A stretch of DNA of 64,000 nucleotides from Actinopolyspora erythraea (GTDB lineage: Bacteria > Actinomycetota > Actinomycetes > Mycobacteriales > Pseudonocardiaceae), in assembly GCF_002263515.1 (NCBI RefSeq), contig NZ_CP022752.1, positions 4,402,001 to 4,466,000 on the forward strand, written 5' to 3'. A program made the translations under genes and the position numbers. Below are positions 29,037 through 37,614 of the stretch, in pieces (the first letter of the stretch is position 1; every line of letters starts with the position of its first letter). The notes beneath the pieces are model-generated. The model did not search any database and had not been told where the DNA came from. It was given only the letters and a program-made list of their open reading frames with translations.

Positions 29037-29040
29037 CGAA

Positions 29041-29349
29041 GTGAGCGCGACCGTGGACAGCGATCGAACCGGTGCCGAAACCCCCGATTCCGAGTGGCCC
29101 GCCGACGGCGTTTCGATCGAGGACCTCAGGGACGAGATCGACTACCTCGACGAGGAGATCCTGCGGCTGATCAAGCGCCGGGCCGAGGTCTCCCGCCAGG
29201 TGGGTGCGGTACGGATGGCCGAAGGTGGCCCGCGCATCGTCTACAACAGGGAGATGGACGTGCTGGCGCGCTACCGCGAACTGGGCTCCGAGGGACGGGA
29301 ACTGGCGATGATCCTGTTGCGGCTCGGTCGCGGCAGGTTGGGGCACTGA
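29041..29349 (+). CDS. AroQ-class chorismate mutase (Rv0948c type)
   Basis: Chorismate mutase turns chorismate into prephenate, the first committed step to Phe and Tyr. The 102-residue product starts with GTG at 29041 after GGAGGA (4-nt spacing). The AroQ fold is seen in I-E-D-L-R-D-E-I-D-Y-L-D-E-E-I-L-R-L-I-K-R-R-A-E-V-S, with Arg and Lys active-site positions (helix 1 R, K-R-R), Y-N-R-E-M and the C-terminal L-L-R-L-G-R-G-R-L-G-H. That last block is the family-specific tail of M. tuberculosis Rv0948c, which activates through complex formation with DAHP synthase. A leader peptide rich in aromatic codons lies just upstream. Confidence 0.93.
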   Translation: MSATVDSDRTGAETPDSEWPADGVSIEDLRDEIDYLDEEILRLIKRRAEVSRQVGAVRMAEGGPRIVYNREMDVLARYRELGSEGRELAMILLRLGRGRLGH

Positions 29350-29392
29350 TCGGAGTTCTCCGAGCTCCAGCGGTACGTCCTCGGCCCCGGCC

Positions 29393-29441
29393 GCGCTCGT
29401 CGAACGTGGCGTCCCGCCGGTGTTCCCGGCTCGACGAGCGC
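29393..29441. terminator. Hairpin between convergent chorismate mutase and SDR genes
   Basis: GCGCTCGTCGA (29393-29403) pairs with TCGACGAGCGC (29431-29441); flanking CTCGGCC and GGCCGAG segments could lengthen the stem. The loop is 27 nt, longer than typical. Confidence 0.4.
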
Positions 29442-29549
29442 CCGGCCGAGCGGCCGTGCCGGCCCAGGGCGCCGAAACACGGGCGGGTGACCCACGGCCG
29501 GTGAGGAAGCGCGCGCCGGAGAGCGCACCACGTCCCTCCCGCCTCGCCC

Positions 29550-30341
29550 TCACTGCGCCGACCAGCCACCGTCCAGCTCGAACGAGGAACCGGTGATCGA
29601 CACGGCTGAGGGACCGCACAGCCACGCGGTGAGCTCGGCCACCTCCTCCGGCTCCACCAGCCGCTTGATCGGGGTGCGGGACAGCAGCACGTCCTCCACC
29701 ACCTGTGCCCTGGGAACGCGGTGGCGCACCGCGTGCTCGCTGACCTGGCGCTCGACTAGCGGGGTCCGCACGTAACCCGGACAGACGCAGTTCGAGGTCA
29801 CCCCGTGTCCCGCGGCCTCCAGGGCGACGGTCTTGGACAGTCCCTCCAGGCCGTGCTTGGCGGTGACGTAGGCGCTCTTCAGCGGTGCGGCCCGGATGCC
29901 GTGGACCGAGGAGATGTTGACGATCCGGCCCCACCCGTTGCGGTACATTCCGGGCAGCGCCGCCCGGATGATCCGGAAGGGTGCCTGGACCATGACCGTC
30001 AGCAACAGTTGGAACATCTCCGGCGGGTACTGGTGCACCGGCGCCACGTACTGCAGTCCCGCGTTGTTGATCACGATGTCGGTGTTCTCGCCCAGTTCGG
30101 CGACGGTGTCCGGTTCGGACAGGTCGGCCACGGTGTGGTGCGCCCCCGTCTCCTCGGCGACCTGCTCCACGGACTCGGCGACGCGGTCGACGAGCAGCAG
30201 CTCGGCCCCGGTCGCCGCGAGCTTCCGCGCCACGGCCGCTCCGATACCGCTGCCCGCTCCGGTCACGAGCGCCCGCTTGCCCGCCAGGTCCACCGTGACT
30301 TCGGCGGATGGCCGAGCCCCGGTAGCCGAACTGTCACCCAT
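29550..30341 (-). CDS. 3-hydroxybutyrate dehydrogenase (short-chain dehydrogenase)
   Basis: A classical SDR of 263 residues. It shows the NAD-binding T-G-A-G-S-G-I-G, the N-N-A-G motif, the catalytic Ser in N-I-S-S-V-H-G and the Y-V-T-A-K active site. The features L-Q-Y-V-A-P-V-H, N-C-V-C-P-G-Y-V-R-T-P-L-V and the C-terminal G-S-S-F-E-L-D-G-G-W-S-A-Q are those of D-3-hydroxybutyrate dehydrogenase, which oxidises 3-hydroxybutyrate to acetoacetate in ketone-body or PHB breakdown. The first ~18 residues are an extra hydrophilic tail. No other PHB gene lies nearby, so substrate is inferred from sequence only. Confidence 0.85.
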   Translation of the reverse strand: MGDSSATGARPSAEVTVDLAGKRALVTGAGSGIGAAVARKLAATGAELLLVDRVAESVEQVAEETGAHHTVADLSEPDTVAELGENTDIVINNAGLQYVAPVHQYPPEMFQLLLTVMVQAPFRIIRAALPGMYRNGWGRIVNISSVHGIRAAPLKSAYVTAKHGLEGLSKTVALEAAGHGVTSNCVCPGYVRTPLVERQVSEHAVRHRVPRAQVVEDVLLSRTPIKRLVEPEEVAELTAWLCGPSAVSITGSSFELDGGWSAQ

Positions 30342-30488
30342 ACCCGCAACCTAAAGGTGATTTCGGTCGCTATCCAACGGCCGCACAGGGGCAATTCGCT
30401 GCGGCATCCGAGGGTCGTGGGAGTTTTCCCCCGTTCCCGTGCCGATCGGGTGTGGCCCCAGCGGGCCGGTTCGGAGGAAACTGGACAT

Positions 30489-30806
30489 ATGGGCACGATT
30501 ATCGATGTGATCGCGTTCGTGATCACCCTGGTGGCGTTGCTGGCCGCGGTGGGACACGCGGGGTATCTGGCGCTGTTGTCGTCGACGGCGCGGAAACGCC
30601 CCGGCGGCGAGCCCGCGGCCCGGTTCGCCCGCCGCAGGGCTCCCGTGGCGGGAACCGCGCTCGGCCTGGGGCTGCTGGCGGTGCTGCTGTCACTGGGAGG
30701 TGTGGGCACCGACGTGTTCGCGATCCTGCTCGGCGGCGGTGTGGGGATGGGATCGATGAAGGCGCTGCGGAGCACGCAGTCCGACTTCCGCGGCGGCCGG
30801 TACTGA
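30489..30806 (+). CDS. Small two-helix membrane protein
   Basis: One hundred and five residues. The ATG at 30489 follows GGAGGA at a rather wide ~11 nt; the open frame further upstream is not protein-like. Hydrophobic helices span residues ~4-30 and ~52-80, separated by a basic loop (A-R-K-R-P-G-G). The C-terminal end is Gly-rich and hydrophilic (Q-S-D-F-R-G-G-R-Y). No family is recognised. It stands alone. Confidence 0.6.
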   Translation: MGTIIDVIAFVITLVALLAAVGHAGYLALLSSTARKRPGGEPAARFARRRAPVAGTALGLGLLAVLLSLGGVGTDVFAILLGGGVGMGSMKALRSTQSDFRGGRY

Positions 30807-31058
30807 GGGAACCTCGCCGCCCCGCTCGTGGCGGACGGGCGTTCGCGGCGGACGGACGCTCGTGTCACGGCACCCGCCGAGTGGCGGGGACCAGGCCTCC
30901 GCGCCGAGTCCGTTGCCGAGCACCACGTGCTCGGTGGTGTGCCGAGTGGCGGCAACGGTGCCCCGACCGCGACATCCCCCGGCGGGGCGTAGCCGTACCC
31001 AGCGATGTACACCCAACGTGTCTTGCCGACCCGGTTCCGCTTTCGTCGTGGCGCTGCC

Positions 31059-31064
31059 TAGGCT
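31059..31064 (+). promoter_or_regulatory. -10 box TAGGCT for a leaderless PIG-L transcript
   Basis: TAGGCT ends 7 nt before the GTG at 31071, the spacing of a transcription start exactly on the start codon. With no ribosome site present, a leaderless mRNA is likely. Confidence 0.45.
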
Positions 31065-31070
31065 GTGACC

Positions 31071-31808
31071 GTGATCGATTCACCGGACACACCCGGCGGT
31101 GCGCCGGAACGCGCTCTCGTGGTGACGGCGCATCCCGACGACGTCGATTTCGGCAGCGCCGGAACCGTCGCGCACTGGACCGCCGCCGGGGCGTCGGTCA
31201 CCTACTGCGTCTGCACCTCGGGTGAGGCGGGAGCCCCGGAGGACTCCCCCCGGGAACGGGTGCGGCGACTGCGTGCCTCGGAACAGCGCCGTGCCGCGGC
31301 CCGGGTCGGGGTGGACGACGTGCGCTTCCTGAACCACGAGGACGGTCGGGTGTCGGCGGATCTCGCCCTGCGGCGACAGGTCACGAGGGTGATCCGCTCC
31401 GTACGCCCGGAGATCGTGGTAACGCACTCCCCCGAGATCAACTGGTCCCGCATAGCGCTGGCGCACCCGGACCACCGCGCGGTCGGTGAGGCGACCCTGG
31501 CGGCGGTGTACCCGGACGCGCGGAATCCCTTCGCGCACCCGGAGCTGCTCGACCGGGAGGGACTTCACCCGTGGACGGTGCGACAGCTCTGGATCACCGA
31601 GGCCACCGCCGAACGCGTCAACCACGCGGTGGACATCACCGAACGGGTCGAGGACAAGCTGGCGGCCCTGTCGGAGCACGCCTCGCAGGGGGCGGACTCG
31701 GCGGAGTTGTCGGAGGCGATGCGCGAGCACTTACGCGGCAACGCGCTGCGGTACGGCTTGGCGGAAGGGCGGATGGCCGAAGTTTTCCAGGTGGTCGACA
31801 CCGAGTGA
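31071..31808 (+). CDS. PIG-L/LmbE-family N-acetylglucosaminyl deacetylase-like hydrolase
   Basis: I prefer the GTG at 31071 over the one at 31065 because it coincides with the predicted leaderless start. The 245-residue product has the family zinc motif A-H-P-D-D-V-D-F near the start and a second His motif A-H-P-D-H-R-A-V-G, with T-H-S-P-E-I-N between, all expected for PIG-L deacetylases (MshB, Mca and LmbE relatives). Substrate is likely an N-acetylated sugar conjugate; I cannot decide between mycothiol-type and secondary-metabolite use. A TTA codon at 31731-31733 (E-H-L-R) is unusual in such GC-rich DNA. Confidence 0.85.
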   Translation: MIDSPDTPGGAPERALVVTAHPDDVDFGSAGTVAHWTAAGASVTYCVCTSGEAGAPEDSPRERVRRLRASEQRRAAARVGVDDVRFLNHEDGRVSADLALRRQVTRVIRSVRPEIVVTHSPEINWSRIALAHPDHRAVGEATLAAVYPDARNPFAHPELLDREGLHPWTVRQLWITEATAERVNHAVDITERVEDKLAALSEHASQGADSAELSEAMREHLRGNALRYGLAEGRMAEVFQVVDTE

Positions 31809-31856
31809 GCCGCATCGGGGAGATCCCGGCGGACCACGGCAGGAGGGCTGGTCGCG

Positions 31857-32963
31857 ATGGACGGTGGCAACCCGAACGGCTGGTCGGACGGGTTCGAGGA
31901 GACCACACGCGAACCGGCTGCCGGCGGTGGCCGGGAACGCCGCAGCGTCACGGGACCGAACCGCGCCACCGTTTCGAACGCCACGGGTACGGCCACGACA
32001 CGGCACCGGCAGGCGGAACCGGTGAGCGGACTGTGCGAGTTCGACCTCGGGATGGTTCCCGCTTCCATCACACCACCGCGCACCTGGCGACGAGCGGCGT
32101 GGTTCGTGGTGCTGTCGGCCGTGGTCGCGCTGAGCGGGATCGTGCTGGGTACCACTGTCGTGATGAACCGGACGCCGGAACGCTTCGTGGCCGAGCCCCC
32201 GAGAATGCCGCGTGGCGGGGAGTACCCCCCGCTGTCCGACCAGCGCGGCCCGGCCTCCGGCACGGAGAGCGGGGGCGGGAGAGAGAGCACCGCCGGGGGT
32301 GAGGCCGCGCCGACACCACCCGTCACCGGGACGACGCGGCGGTGGTCGGCGCGGCCGGACACCGGAGTCGTCGCCGTGTCCGGGAGGAGGGAACCCGCCT
32401 CGCCGGAGCGGACGGGCCCCGTGCCCCCGGAACCGACGGGCGGGACCTCGTCCACGCACGGAGCGAGTCCAGACAGCACAGCGCAGGGCACGCCTCCCTC
32501 GAACGCCCCGCAACCGAGCGGCACACCGTCGAACGACGCACCGCCCGACGAGGCCGCGCCGAGCGTCACCGCCTGGAACGCGACCCCGCAGATCTCGACG
32601 GAACCGCAGACCTCGACGGAACCGTCGAGGTCCCACGGGACGACGTTCCCGCTGGCCGGGATACGCGAGGTCACGGAGGACTACTTCACCGCCCTCGGTA
32701 GCGGCGAGCCGCACGAGGCCTACGGAATGACGGGCGGAGTGCTGCGCGGCACCGGTCCGGCGGGGTTGGAACGGCGCTACGGGCACTTCTGGTCGGTCGA
32801 ACTCGTCAGCAGCACCGTGCGGGGTGACAGCACCGTGAACGAGCTGCGCGTCTCCGAGGCCAACGGCCGTTCGAGCACGTGCTACCGGCGGTTGGAGTTC
32901 GACGCGACGGGAGGACGAGTGACCGCCGACGAAGCAGTGGACGAGCTGCCCGGAAACCGCTGA
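31857..32963 (+). CDS. Membrane-anchored protein with Pro/Thr-rich linker and C-terminal NTF2-like domain
   Basis: The ATG at 31857 follows AGGAGGG. In 368 residues there is an ~80-residue hydrophilic cytoplasmic part, one transmembrane helix (A-W-F-V-V-L-S-A-V-V-A-L-S-G-I-V-L-G-T, ~residues 81-101), a ~150-residue Ser/Thr/Pro/Glu low-complexity linker with an S-T-E-P-Q-T repeat, and an extracytoplasmic C-terminal ~95 residues starting I-R-E-V-T-E-D-Y-F-T-A-L. That domain resembles the one at the end of kinase 2 in this window (D-Y-F-A-T-V) and the 259-residue neighbour. I do not recognise a named family; a sensor or wall-associated role is a guess. Confidence 0.7.
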   Translation: MDGGNPNGWSDGFEETTREPAAGGGRERRSVTGPNRATVSNATGTATTRHRQAEPVSGLCEFDLGMVPASITPPRTWRRAAWFVVLSAVVALSGIVLGTTVVMNRTPERFVAEPPRMPRGGEYPPLSDQRGPASGTESGGGRESTAGGEAAPTPPVTGTTRRWSARPDTGVVAVSGRREPASPERTGPVPPEPTGGTSSTHGASPDSTAQGTPPSNAPQPSGTPSNDAPPDEAAPSVTAWNATPQISTEPQTSTEPSRSHGTTFPLAGIREVTEDYFTALGSGEPHEAYGMTGGVLRGTGPAGLERRYGHFWSVELVSSTVRGDSTVNELRVSEANGRSSTCYRRLEFDATGGRVTADEAVDELPGNR

Positions 32964-32981
32964 CCTCTCGGAGGGGACGAG

Positions 32982-33761
32982 ATGCCGGAATCGACAGGTG
33001 GTAAGGACCGGTCCGACGAGGTGTCCGAGGTCAACCGTGTCGCTGGGGAGACGGGACCGTCACACGGCGAGTCCTCCGAAGCTGAGTTCGAACAACCGCG
33101 CCAGGAGGTGGACTCCAGCGGTCGCCCGGTGCTGTTGACGGCCGGGGCGCTGGGCACGCTGCTCGCGTTGGGTGCCACCACGATCTTCGGCGTGGTGCTG
33201 GCCGACTCGACCCCGTGGCCCCCGGGATCGGCGGGGATGCCTCACCGCTCGGGTTCGGCTTCGGCGATAACGGGCTCGGCGGCGTTGCGGGTGGACCTGC
33301 TGCTGGAGCACGCGGATCCGTCCGGGCGGGGTTCGGACGGCAGCACCGGGCGGCCGGATCCCGCTTCCGGAGTCCCGAGCTCCCCCGCCGCCCGGAGCGG
33401 GGTCACCGGCGGGCTGCGCCCTCCTTCGTCCTCGGCCGGCGAGGAACCGTCGGTCGGCGTGGTGCGCGACTTCTGCCGACTGCTGGGCAGCGAACCGGCG
33501 CGCGCCATGCGGCTGCTCTCGCTGAGCATGACCGACGTGCAGCGGGCGGACGTGGTGCGGAGCTGGCGCGGGCTGCGGTCGGTACGTTCGCGGGAGGTCG
33601 GTCTCGCCTCGGGCGATCGGGTGGTGTCGACGGTGGCGGCGCGCGACGCGGCGGGGTCGCGGATCGTGCTCAGCTACTCGTTCCGCGTCGCGGACGAGGT
33701 GAATCCGCTCATCCTGAGCGTCCGGTTGGACGCGGCGCGGTTTCACCTGCCCCGGAAATAG
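32982..33761 (+). CDS. Membrane-anchored protein with C-terminal NTF2-like domain
   Basis: 259 residues with an ATG at 32982 after AGGGG (spacing ~6). Layout repeats the upstream gene: ~48 hydrophilic residues, one transmembrane helix (L-L-T-A-G-A-L-G-T-L-L-A-L-G-A, ~residues 50-74), a Ser/Gly/Pro linker and a C-terminal domain beginning V-G-V-V-R-D-F-C-R-L-L-G-S-E. It lies 18 bp after the preceding gene, so both are likely co-transcribed. The two proteins may be divergent duplicates and appear to be exported envelope components; function unknown. Confidence 0.7.
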   Translation: MPESTGGKDRSDEVSEVNRVAGETGPSHGESSEAEFEQPRQEVDSSGRPVLLTAGALGTLLALGATTIFGVVLADSTPWPPGSAGMPHRSGSASAITGSAALRVDLLLEHADPSGRGSDGSTGRPDPASGVPSSPAARSGVTGGLRPPSSSAGEEPSVGVVRDFCRLLGSEPARAMRLLSLSMTDVQRADVVRSWRGLRSVRSREVGLASGDRVVSTVAARDAAGSRIVLSYSFRVADEVNPLILSVRLDAARFHLPRK

Positions 33762-34161
33762 ATACGAGCTAAATTCACTTTCTGTCGGTCGCGATCACGG
33801 GATGGCCGCCCCGCCGCTCCGCCTCGGCCGGTATTCTCACAACGATGCGGCAACGAACTGCCAAGTCGCCGGGCACCGAGAGGTGGTTCGTGACGAACCA
33901 CTCCGTCCCCGACACGAGCGCAGCGCCGGTCACACGCTCCCGGAGCCGTCGAAGACTTCACCCCTGACCGGTTCTTTTCGTGGGCTAGGCTGCCGTATCG
34001 CGGTCGACCGGTTTCCGTGACCGGGCGCGGCCGCAGCGTGAACGTGTACATGTCGGAGGGCCACGCGAGGCCCGCAACATCCACCGATTCCGACGACCGG
34101 GCGAACCGGTGTCACCGGCGACCCGGTCGATCGGTATCGAGAGCAGTACGGGGAGACGTCG
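33762..34161. other. 400-bp intergenic region before kinase 1
   Basis: No gene is seen. A TAGGCT at 33986-33991 is a possible -10 box, giving a 5' untranslated region of roughly 165 nt for kinase 1. I see no conserved riboswitch core. Confidence 0.35.
33986..33991 (+). promoter_or_regulatory. Candidate -10 box for kinase 1
   Basis: TAGGCT, the same hexamer as at 809 and 31059. A TGACCG-like sequence lies near the -35 position. Confidence 0.3.
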
Positions 34162-35730
34162 GTGAGCGACGAAGGTCGCCTGGTCGCCGGACGCTACCGA
34201 GTGCAGCGGCGCATCGGAAGCGGCGCCATGGGCGTGGTGTGGGAGTGTGTCGACGAGCGCCTGCACCGCACGGTCGCGGTCAAACAACTGCTGACCCAGC
34301 CCGGCCTGGATCCGGCCGAGGCCGAGGAGGCGAGACAACGCGCGATGCGTGAGGGACGCATCGCGGCACGACTGCAGCACCCGCACGCTGTCTCCGTCTA
34401 CGACGTGGCCGAGGAGAACGGCGAACCGGTGCTGGTGATGGAGTACCTGCCCTCCACCAGTCTCGCGTCGATGATGTCCGAACACGGCCCCCTGTCGCCC
34501 CGCGAGGTGGCCCGCATAGGTGCGCAGGTGGCGGCGGCTCTCGGGGCCGCGCACTCCGCGGGGGTGGTGCACCGCGACATCAAACCGGGCAACGTGCTGC
34601 TCGGCGACGAAGGCACGGTGAAGATCACCGACTTCGGGATCTCCCGGGCGCAGGGCGATGTCGCCGTCACCAAGACCGGGATGTTGGCGGGCACTCCCGC
34701 CTACCTGTCACCGGACGTGGCCTGTGGCAAGGAGCCCAGTCCCGCCTCGGACGTCTTCTCGCTGGGGGCGACGCTCTACGCGGCCATCGAGGGCAGACCG
34801 CCGTTCGGGCAGAACGAGAACACGCTGGCGCTGCTGCACTCCGTGGCGGCGGGCAAGGTGGAACCGCCGCGGAACGCGGGGCCGATGACCGAGCCACTGC
34901 TGGCCATGCTCCGGCCCAACGAGGAGGAGCGGCCGGACATGGCGCAGGTCCACGAGATGCTGCAGGCGGTCGCCGAGGGCCAGGCGGTCACCTCGGTGCC
35001 GACCAAGGCCGCTCCCATCCCACCCGCGATGCATCCGGGCACGGCGGCGGCCACGGATCCTCCTTCGAATCCGCGCGACGGCGGTACCTTTGTCGCGGGT
35101 GCCCAGCCGGAGGAGGGCGAGCGCTACAGCGGCACCGGACGCGCCGACACCGCCGCCTACCCGGGCTCCGACCCCCGCGCCGAGCCGGTGAACGGCAAGC
35201 GGCGCGGCAGGACACCGCTCGTGGTGTCCGGAGTACTGCTCGTGGTGGCCGCCGTCGCCGGGATACTCGTGGCCACCTCGCTGTTGAGCGACGACTCCCG
35301 GCCGGAGAACCCGGCCGGTGGCGGCGAGACCTCGCAACCGCTGGTGCCCCCCGCCGTGGACGAGACGAGCGCCACTGAAACCACCGTGCCGGACTACCAG
35401 GAGGACGACGGGTACCAGGACCAGGATCCGGACTGGAACCGCACGACCACCGAGGTGACCGAACCTACGACCAGTACCTCGACCCCGGAGAGCTCCGTCG
35501 AGCGGAGTTCCGACCCGGCGACCGAGCCCTCGGCGCCGGAAGACGGCCAGGGCGACGGCACCGAGAACGACGGAAGCGGCGAAGGAGAAGGTTCCGGCGG
35601 CGACGGCTCCGGCGGTGACGGCTCCGGGGACGACGGGACGGGTAACGACGGAACGGCCGATGGCGATTCAGACGGCGAGGACAGTAGTGCCAACGGCGGT
35701 CAGGGGGGCTCTTCCGGCGACGGGAGCTGA
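34162..35730 (+). CDS. Transmembrane Ser/Thr protein kinase 1
   Basis: GTG start at 34162 with GGGAG upstream; 522 residues. The Hanks-type kinase domain (~residues 10-265) has G-S-G-A-M-G-V-V-W, the invariant Lys in V-A-V-K-Q-L-L, catalytic H-R-D-I-K-P-G-N, D-F-G, and G-T-P-A-Y-L-S-P-D in place of A-P-E. One transmembrane helix (~residues 355-376) leads to an extracytoplasmic tail that is very acidic and made of Gly/Ser/Asp/Glu repeats (such as G-S-G-G-D), with no PASTA or other fold. Kinase and lobe residues look complete, so it should be active. The tail may sense charge or wall contact; that is inference. Confidence 0.9.
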   Translation: MSDEGRLVAGRYRVQRRIGSGAMGVVWECVDERLHRTVAVKQLLTQPGLDPAEAEEARQRAMREGRIAARLQHPHAVSVYDVAEENGEPVLVMEYLPSTSLASMMSEHGPLSPREVARIGAQVAAALGAAHSAGVVHRDIKPGNVLLGDEGTVKITDFGISRAQGDVAVTKTGMLAGTPAYLSPDVACGKEPSPASDVFSLGATLYAAIEGRPPFGQNENTLALLHSVAAGKVEPPRNAGPMTEPLLAMLRPNEEERPDMAQVHEMLQAVAEGQAVTSVPTKAAPIPPAMHPGTAAATDPPSNPRDGGTFVAGAQPEEGERYSGTGRADTAAYPGSDPRAEPVNGKRRGRTPLVVSGVLLVVAAVAGILVATSLLSDDSRPENPAGGGETSQPLVPPAVDETSATETTVPDYQEDDGYQDQDPDWNRTTTEVTEPTTSTSTPESSVERSSDPATEPSAPEDGQGDGTENDGSGEGEGSGGDGSGGDGSGDDGTGNDGTADGDSDGEDSSANGGQGGSSGDGS

Positions 35731-35877
35731 TCGCACGGCCGGTCGCGCCCGCTGAGTGCCGACCGGCCGAAGCTTCGTGCCCGGGACACAGTACTGTTGT
35801 GCCCGTCGCGTGGCGCTGCCCCGGCAGGGTTCGGTCGGCACGTCCGGTCACCGACATCGCCAGGATCTGGGAGAACT

Positions 35878-37554
35878 GTGAGCGCCGAAGGTCGCCTGAT
35901 CGCGGGACGCTACCGGCTGCACGAGAGCATCGGCAGCGGTGCGATGGGAGTCGTTTGGCGCGCCGTCGACGAGCGCCTGCAGCGCACCGTGGCCGTCAAG
36001 CAGCTGCTGCTGCAGCAGGGGTACACCGAGGCGGAGACCAGGGAGGCCCGCGAGCGCTCGATGCGGGAGGGGCGCATCGCGGCCCGGCTGCAGCACCAGA
36101 ACGCCATAGCCGTGTTCGACGTGGCGGAGGAGGACGGCCAGCCGGTGCTGGTGATGGAGTACCTCCCCTCGGAGAGCCTGGCCTCGCGGATCTCCGAACG
36201 AGGGCTGCTGCCCCCGCTGGAAGCAGCGGGCATCGGGGCGCAGGTCGCCGCTGCGCTGGCCGCCGCCCATCTCGCCGGGATCGTGCACCGCGACCTCAAA
36301 CCCGGCAACATCCTGCTCGGCGCGGACGGCACCGCGAAGATCACTGATTTCGGCATCTCCCGGGCCGTGGGCGATGTGGCGGTCACCAAGAGCGGCATCC
36401 TCGCCGGCACGCCCGCCTATCTCTCCCCCGAAGTGGCCCTCGGCAGGGATCCCGCCCCCGCTTCGGACGTGTTCTCGCTGGGTTCGACGCTCTACGCCGC
36501 CATCGAGGGGCATCCGCCGTTCGGGGTGGACGACAACGCGATCAGCCTGCTGCACCGGGTCTCGCGAGGGCAGGTCGAACCGCCCCGCAACGCCGGGCCG
36601 ATGGCTCCCGCGCTGCTGGAGCTGCTGCGCGCCGATCCGGTGGAACGACCGACCATGGCGCAGGCCAGGGACATCCTGCAGGCGGTGCGCGACAACAGGC
36701 CCGTGCCGGGCACACCGGCCAAGCAGCAGGCACCGGGCCCGGCCGTGCAACCGGGACAGCCCGCCCCGGCGGCCTCAGCCGGTCCGAGCGCTCCGGCCGG
36801 CCCGGTCACGCCCGCCGGGGGTCCGGCACCGGGAATGCCGCCGGGCGGGGCCCCCGCACCGTCGTCGCGTGCGGGCGGCCACCCCTCGAACCCGACCCGG
36901 GTGGGGGCACCGCAGGCGACCGCCAATCCCCCCACCAGGGTCGGCACGGGCGCGGGGACGACCGGGACCGGCACCGTCAAGCGGGTGGCCGGTTGGGCCG
37001 TGGCGGTGCTGGCCGCGATCCTGCTGGGGATACTGGCCGCCAACGCCGTCAGCGGCAGTGACGGAGGCTCCAGCACCTCCTCGGGTGCGCTCGCGGCCGC
37101 CTCGGCCACCGCGCTGGACGGAACCGCCGAAGAACGGGGCGACGCCTCGGCTTCCAGCGGCCCCACCCGACCGGAGAGCTCGACGGCTCCCACAGCTCCC
37201 CGGCCCTCCACCGAGCCCCCGGAGCGCGACTCCGGTCCGGAACCCGTCGGTGACGAGGAGCTGGTCGCCACCGTTCGGGACTACTTCGCCACGGTCACCG
37301 AGGACACCGACGAGGCGTGGGAGATGCTCGGGCCCGAACTGAGGTCGGTGGGCCAGGACACCTACGAGGACTTCTGGGACTCGATCGAGGACGTGCGGAT
37401 AGTCAGCGGGCCCCGCGTGATCGGCGACGACCAGGTCGAGGCCGTGCTGCGCTATCAGAAGGAGGACGGCGGCAGCAGCACCGAGCGGCACGTCTTCGGC
37501 ATGATCGTCGAGGACGGGCGGGCACTGGTCAACACGGACAGCGGCGCCACCTGA
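35878..37554 (+). CDS. Transmembrane Ser/Thr protein kinase 2 with NTF2-like extracellular domain
   Basis: GTG start at 35878 (GGGAG 5 nt upstream), 558 residues. The kinase domain closely resembles kinase 1: G-S-G-A-M-G-V-V-W, A-V-K-Q-L-L, H-R-D-L-K-P-G-N, D-F-G-I-S, G-T-P-A-Y-L-S-P-E. A ~100-residue Pro/Ala/Gly linker follows, then a transmembrane helix (~residues 368-390), a Ser/Thr spacer and a ~95-residue C-terminal domain with V-R-D-Y-F-A-T-V-T-E-D-T and F-W-D-S-I-E-D-V. This last domain resembles those of the two membrane proteins encoded 2-4 kb upstream. The two kinases are tandem copies that diverged outside the membrane, probably with different input. Confidence 0.9.
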   Translation: MSAEGRLIAGRYRLHESIGSGAMGVVWRAVDERLQRTVAVKQLLLQQGYTEAETREARERSMREGRIAARLQHQNAIAVFDVAEEDGQPVLVMEYLPSESLASRISERGLLPPLEAAGIGAQVAAALAAAHLAGIVHRDLKPGNILLGADGTAKITDFGISRAVGDVAVTKSGILAGTPAYLSPEVALGRDPAPASDVFSLGSTLYAAIEGHPPFGVDDNAISLLHRVSRGQVEPPRNAGPMAPALLELLRADPVERPTMAQARDILQAVRDNRPVPGTPAKQQAPGPAVQPGQPAPAASAGPSAPAGPVTPAGGPAPGMPPGGAPAPSSRAGGHPSNPTRVGAPQATANPPTRVGTGAGTTGTGTVKRVAGWAVAVLAAILLGILAANAVSGSDGGSSTSSGALAAASATALDGTAEERGDASASSGPTRPESSTAPTAPRPSTEPPERDSGPEPVGDEELVATVRDYFATVTEDTDEAWEMLGPELRSVGQDTYEDFWDSIEDVRIVSGPRVIGDDQVEAVLRYQKEDGGSSTERHVFGMIVEDGRALVNTDSGAT

Positions 37555-37614
37555 GCACGGGGCGGACCGCGGCTCCGGCCCGGCCGGGGGTTCGGGCTCC
37601 CCCCCCACCTCCCG

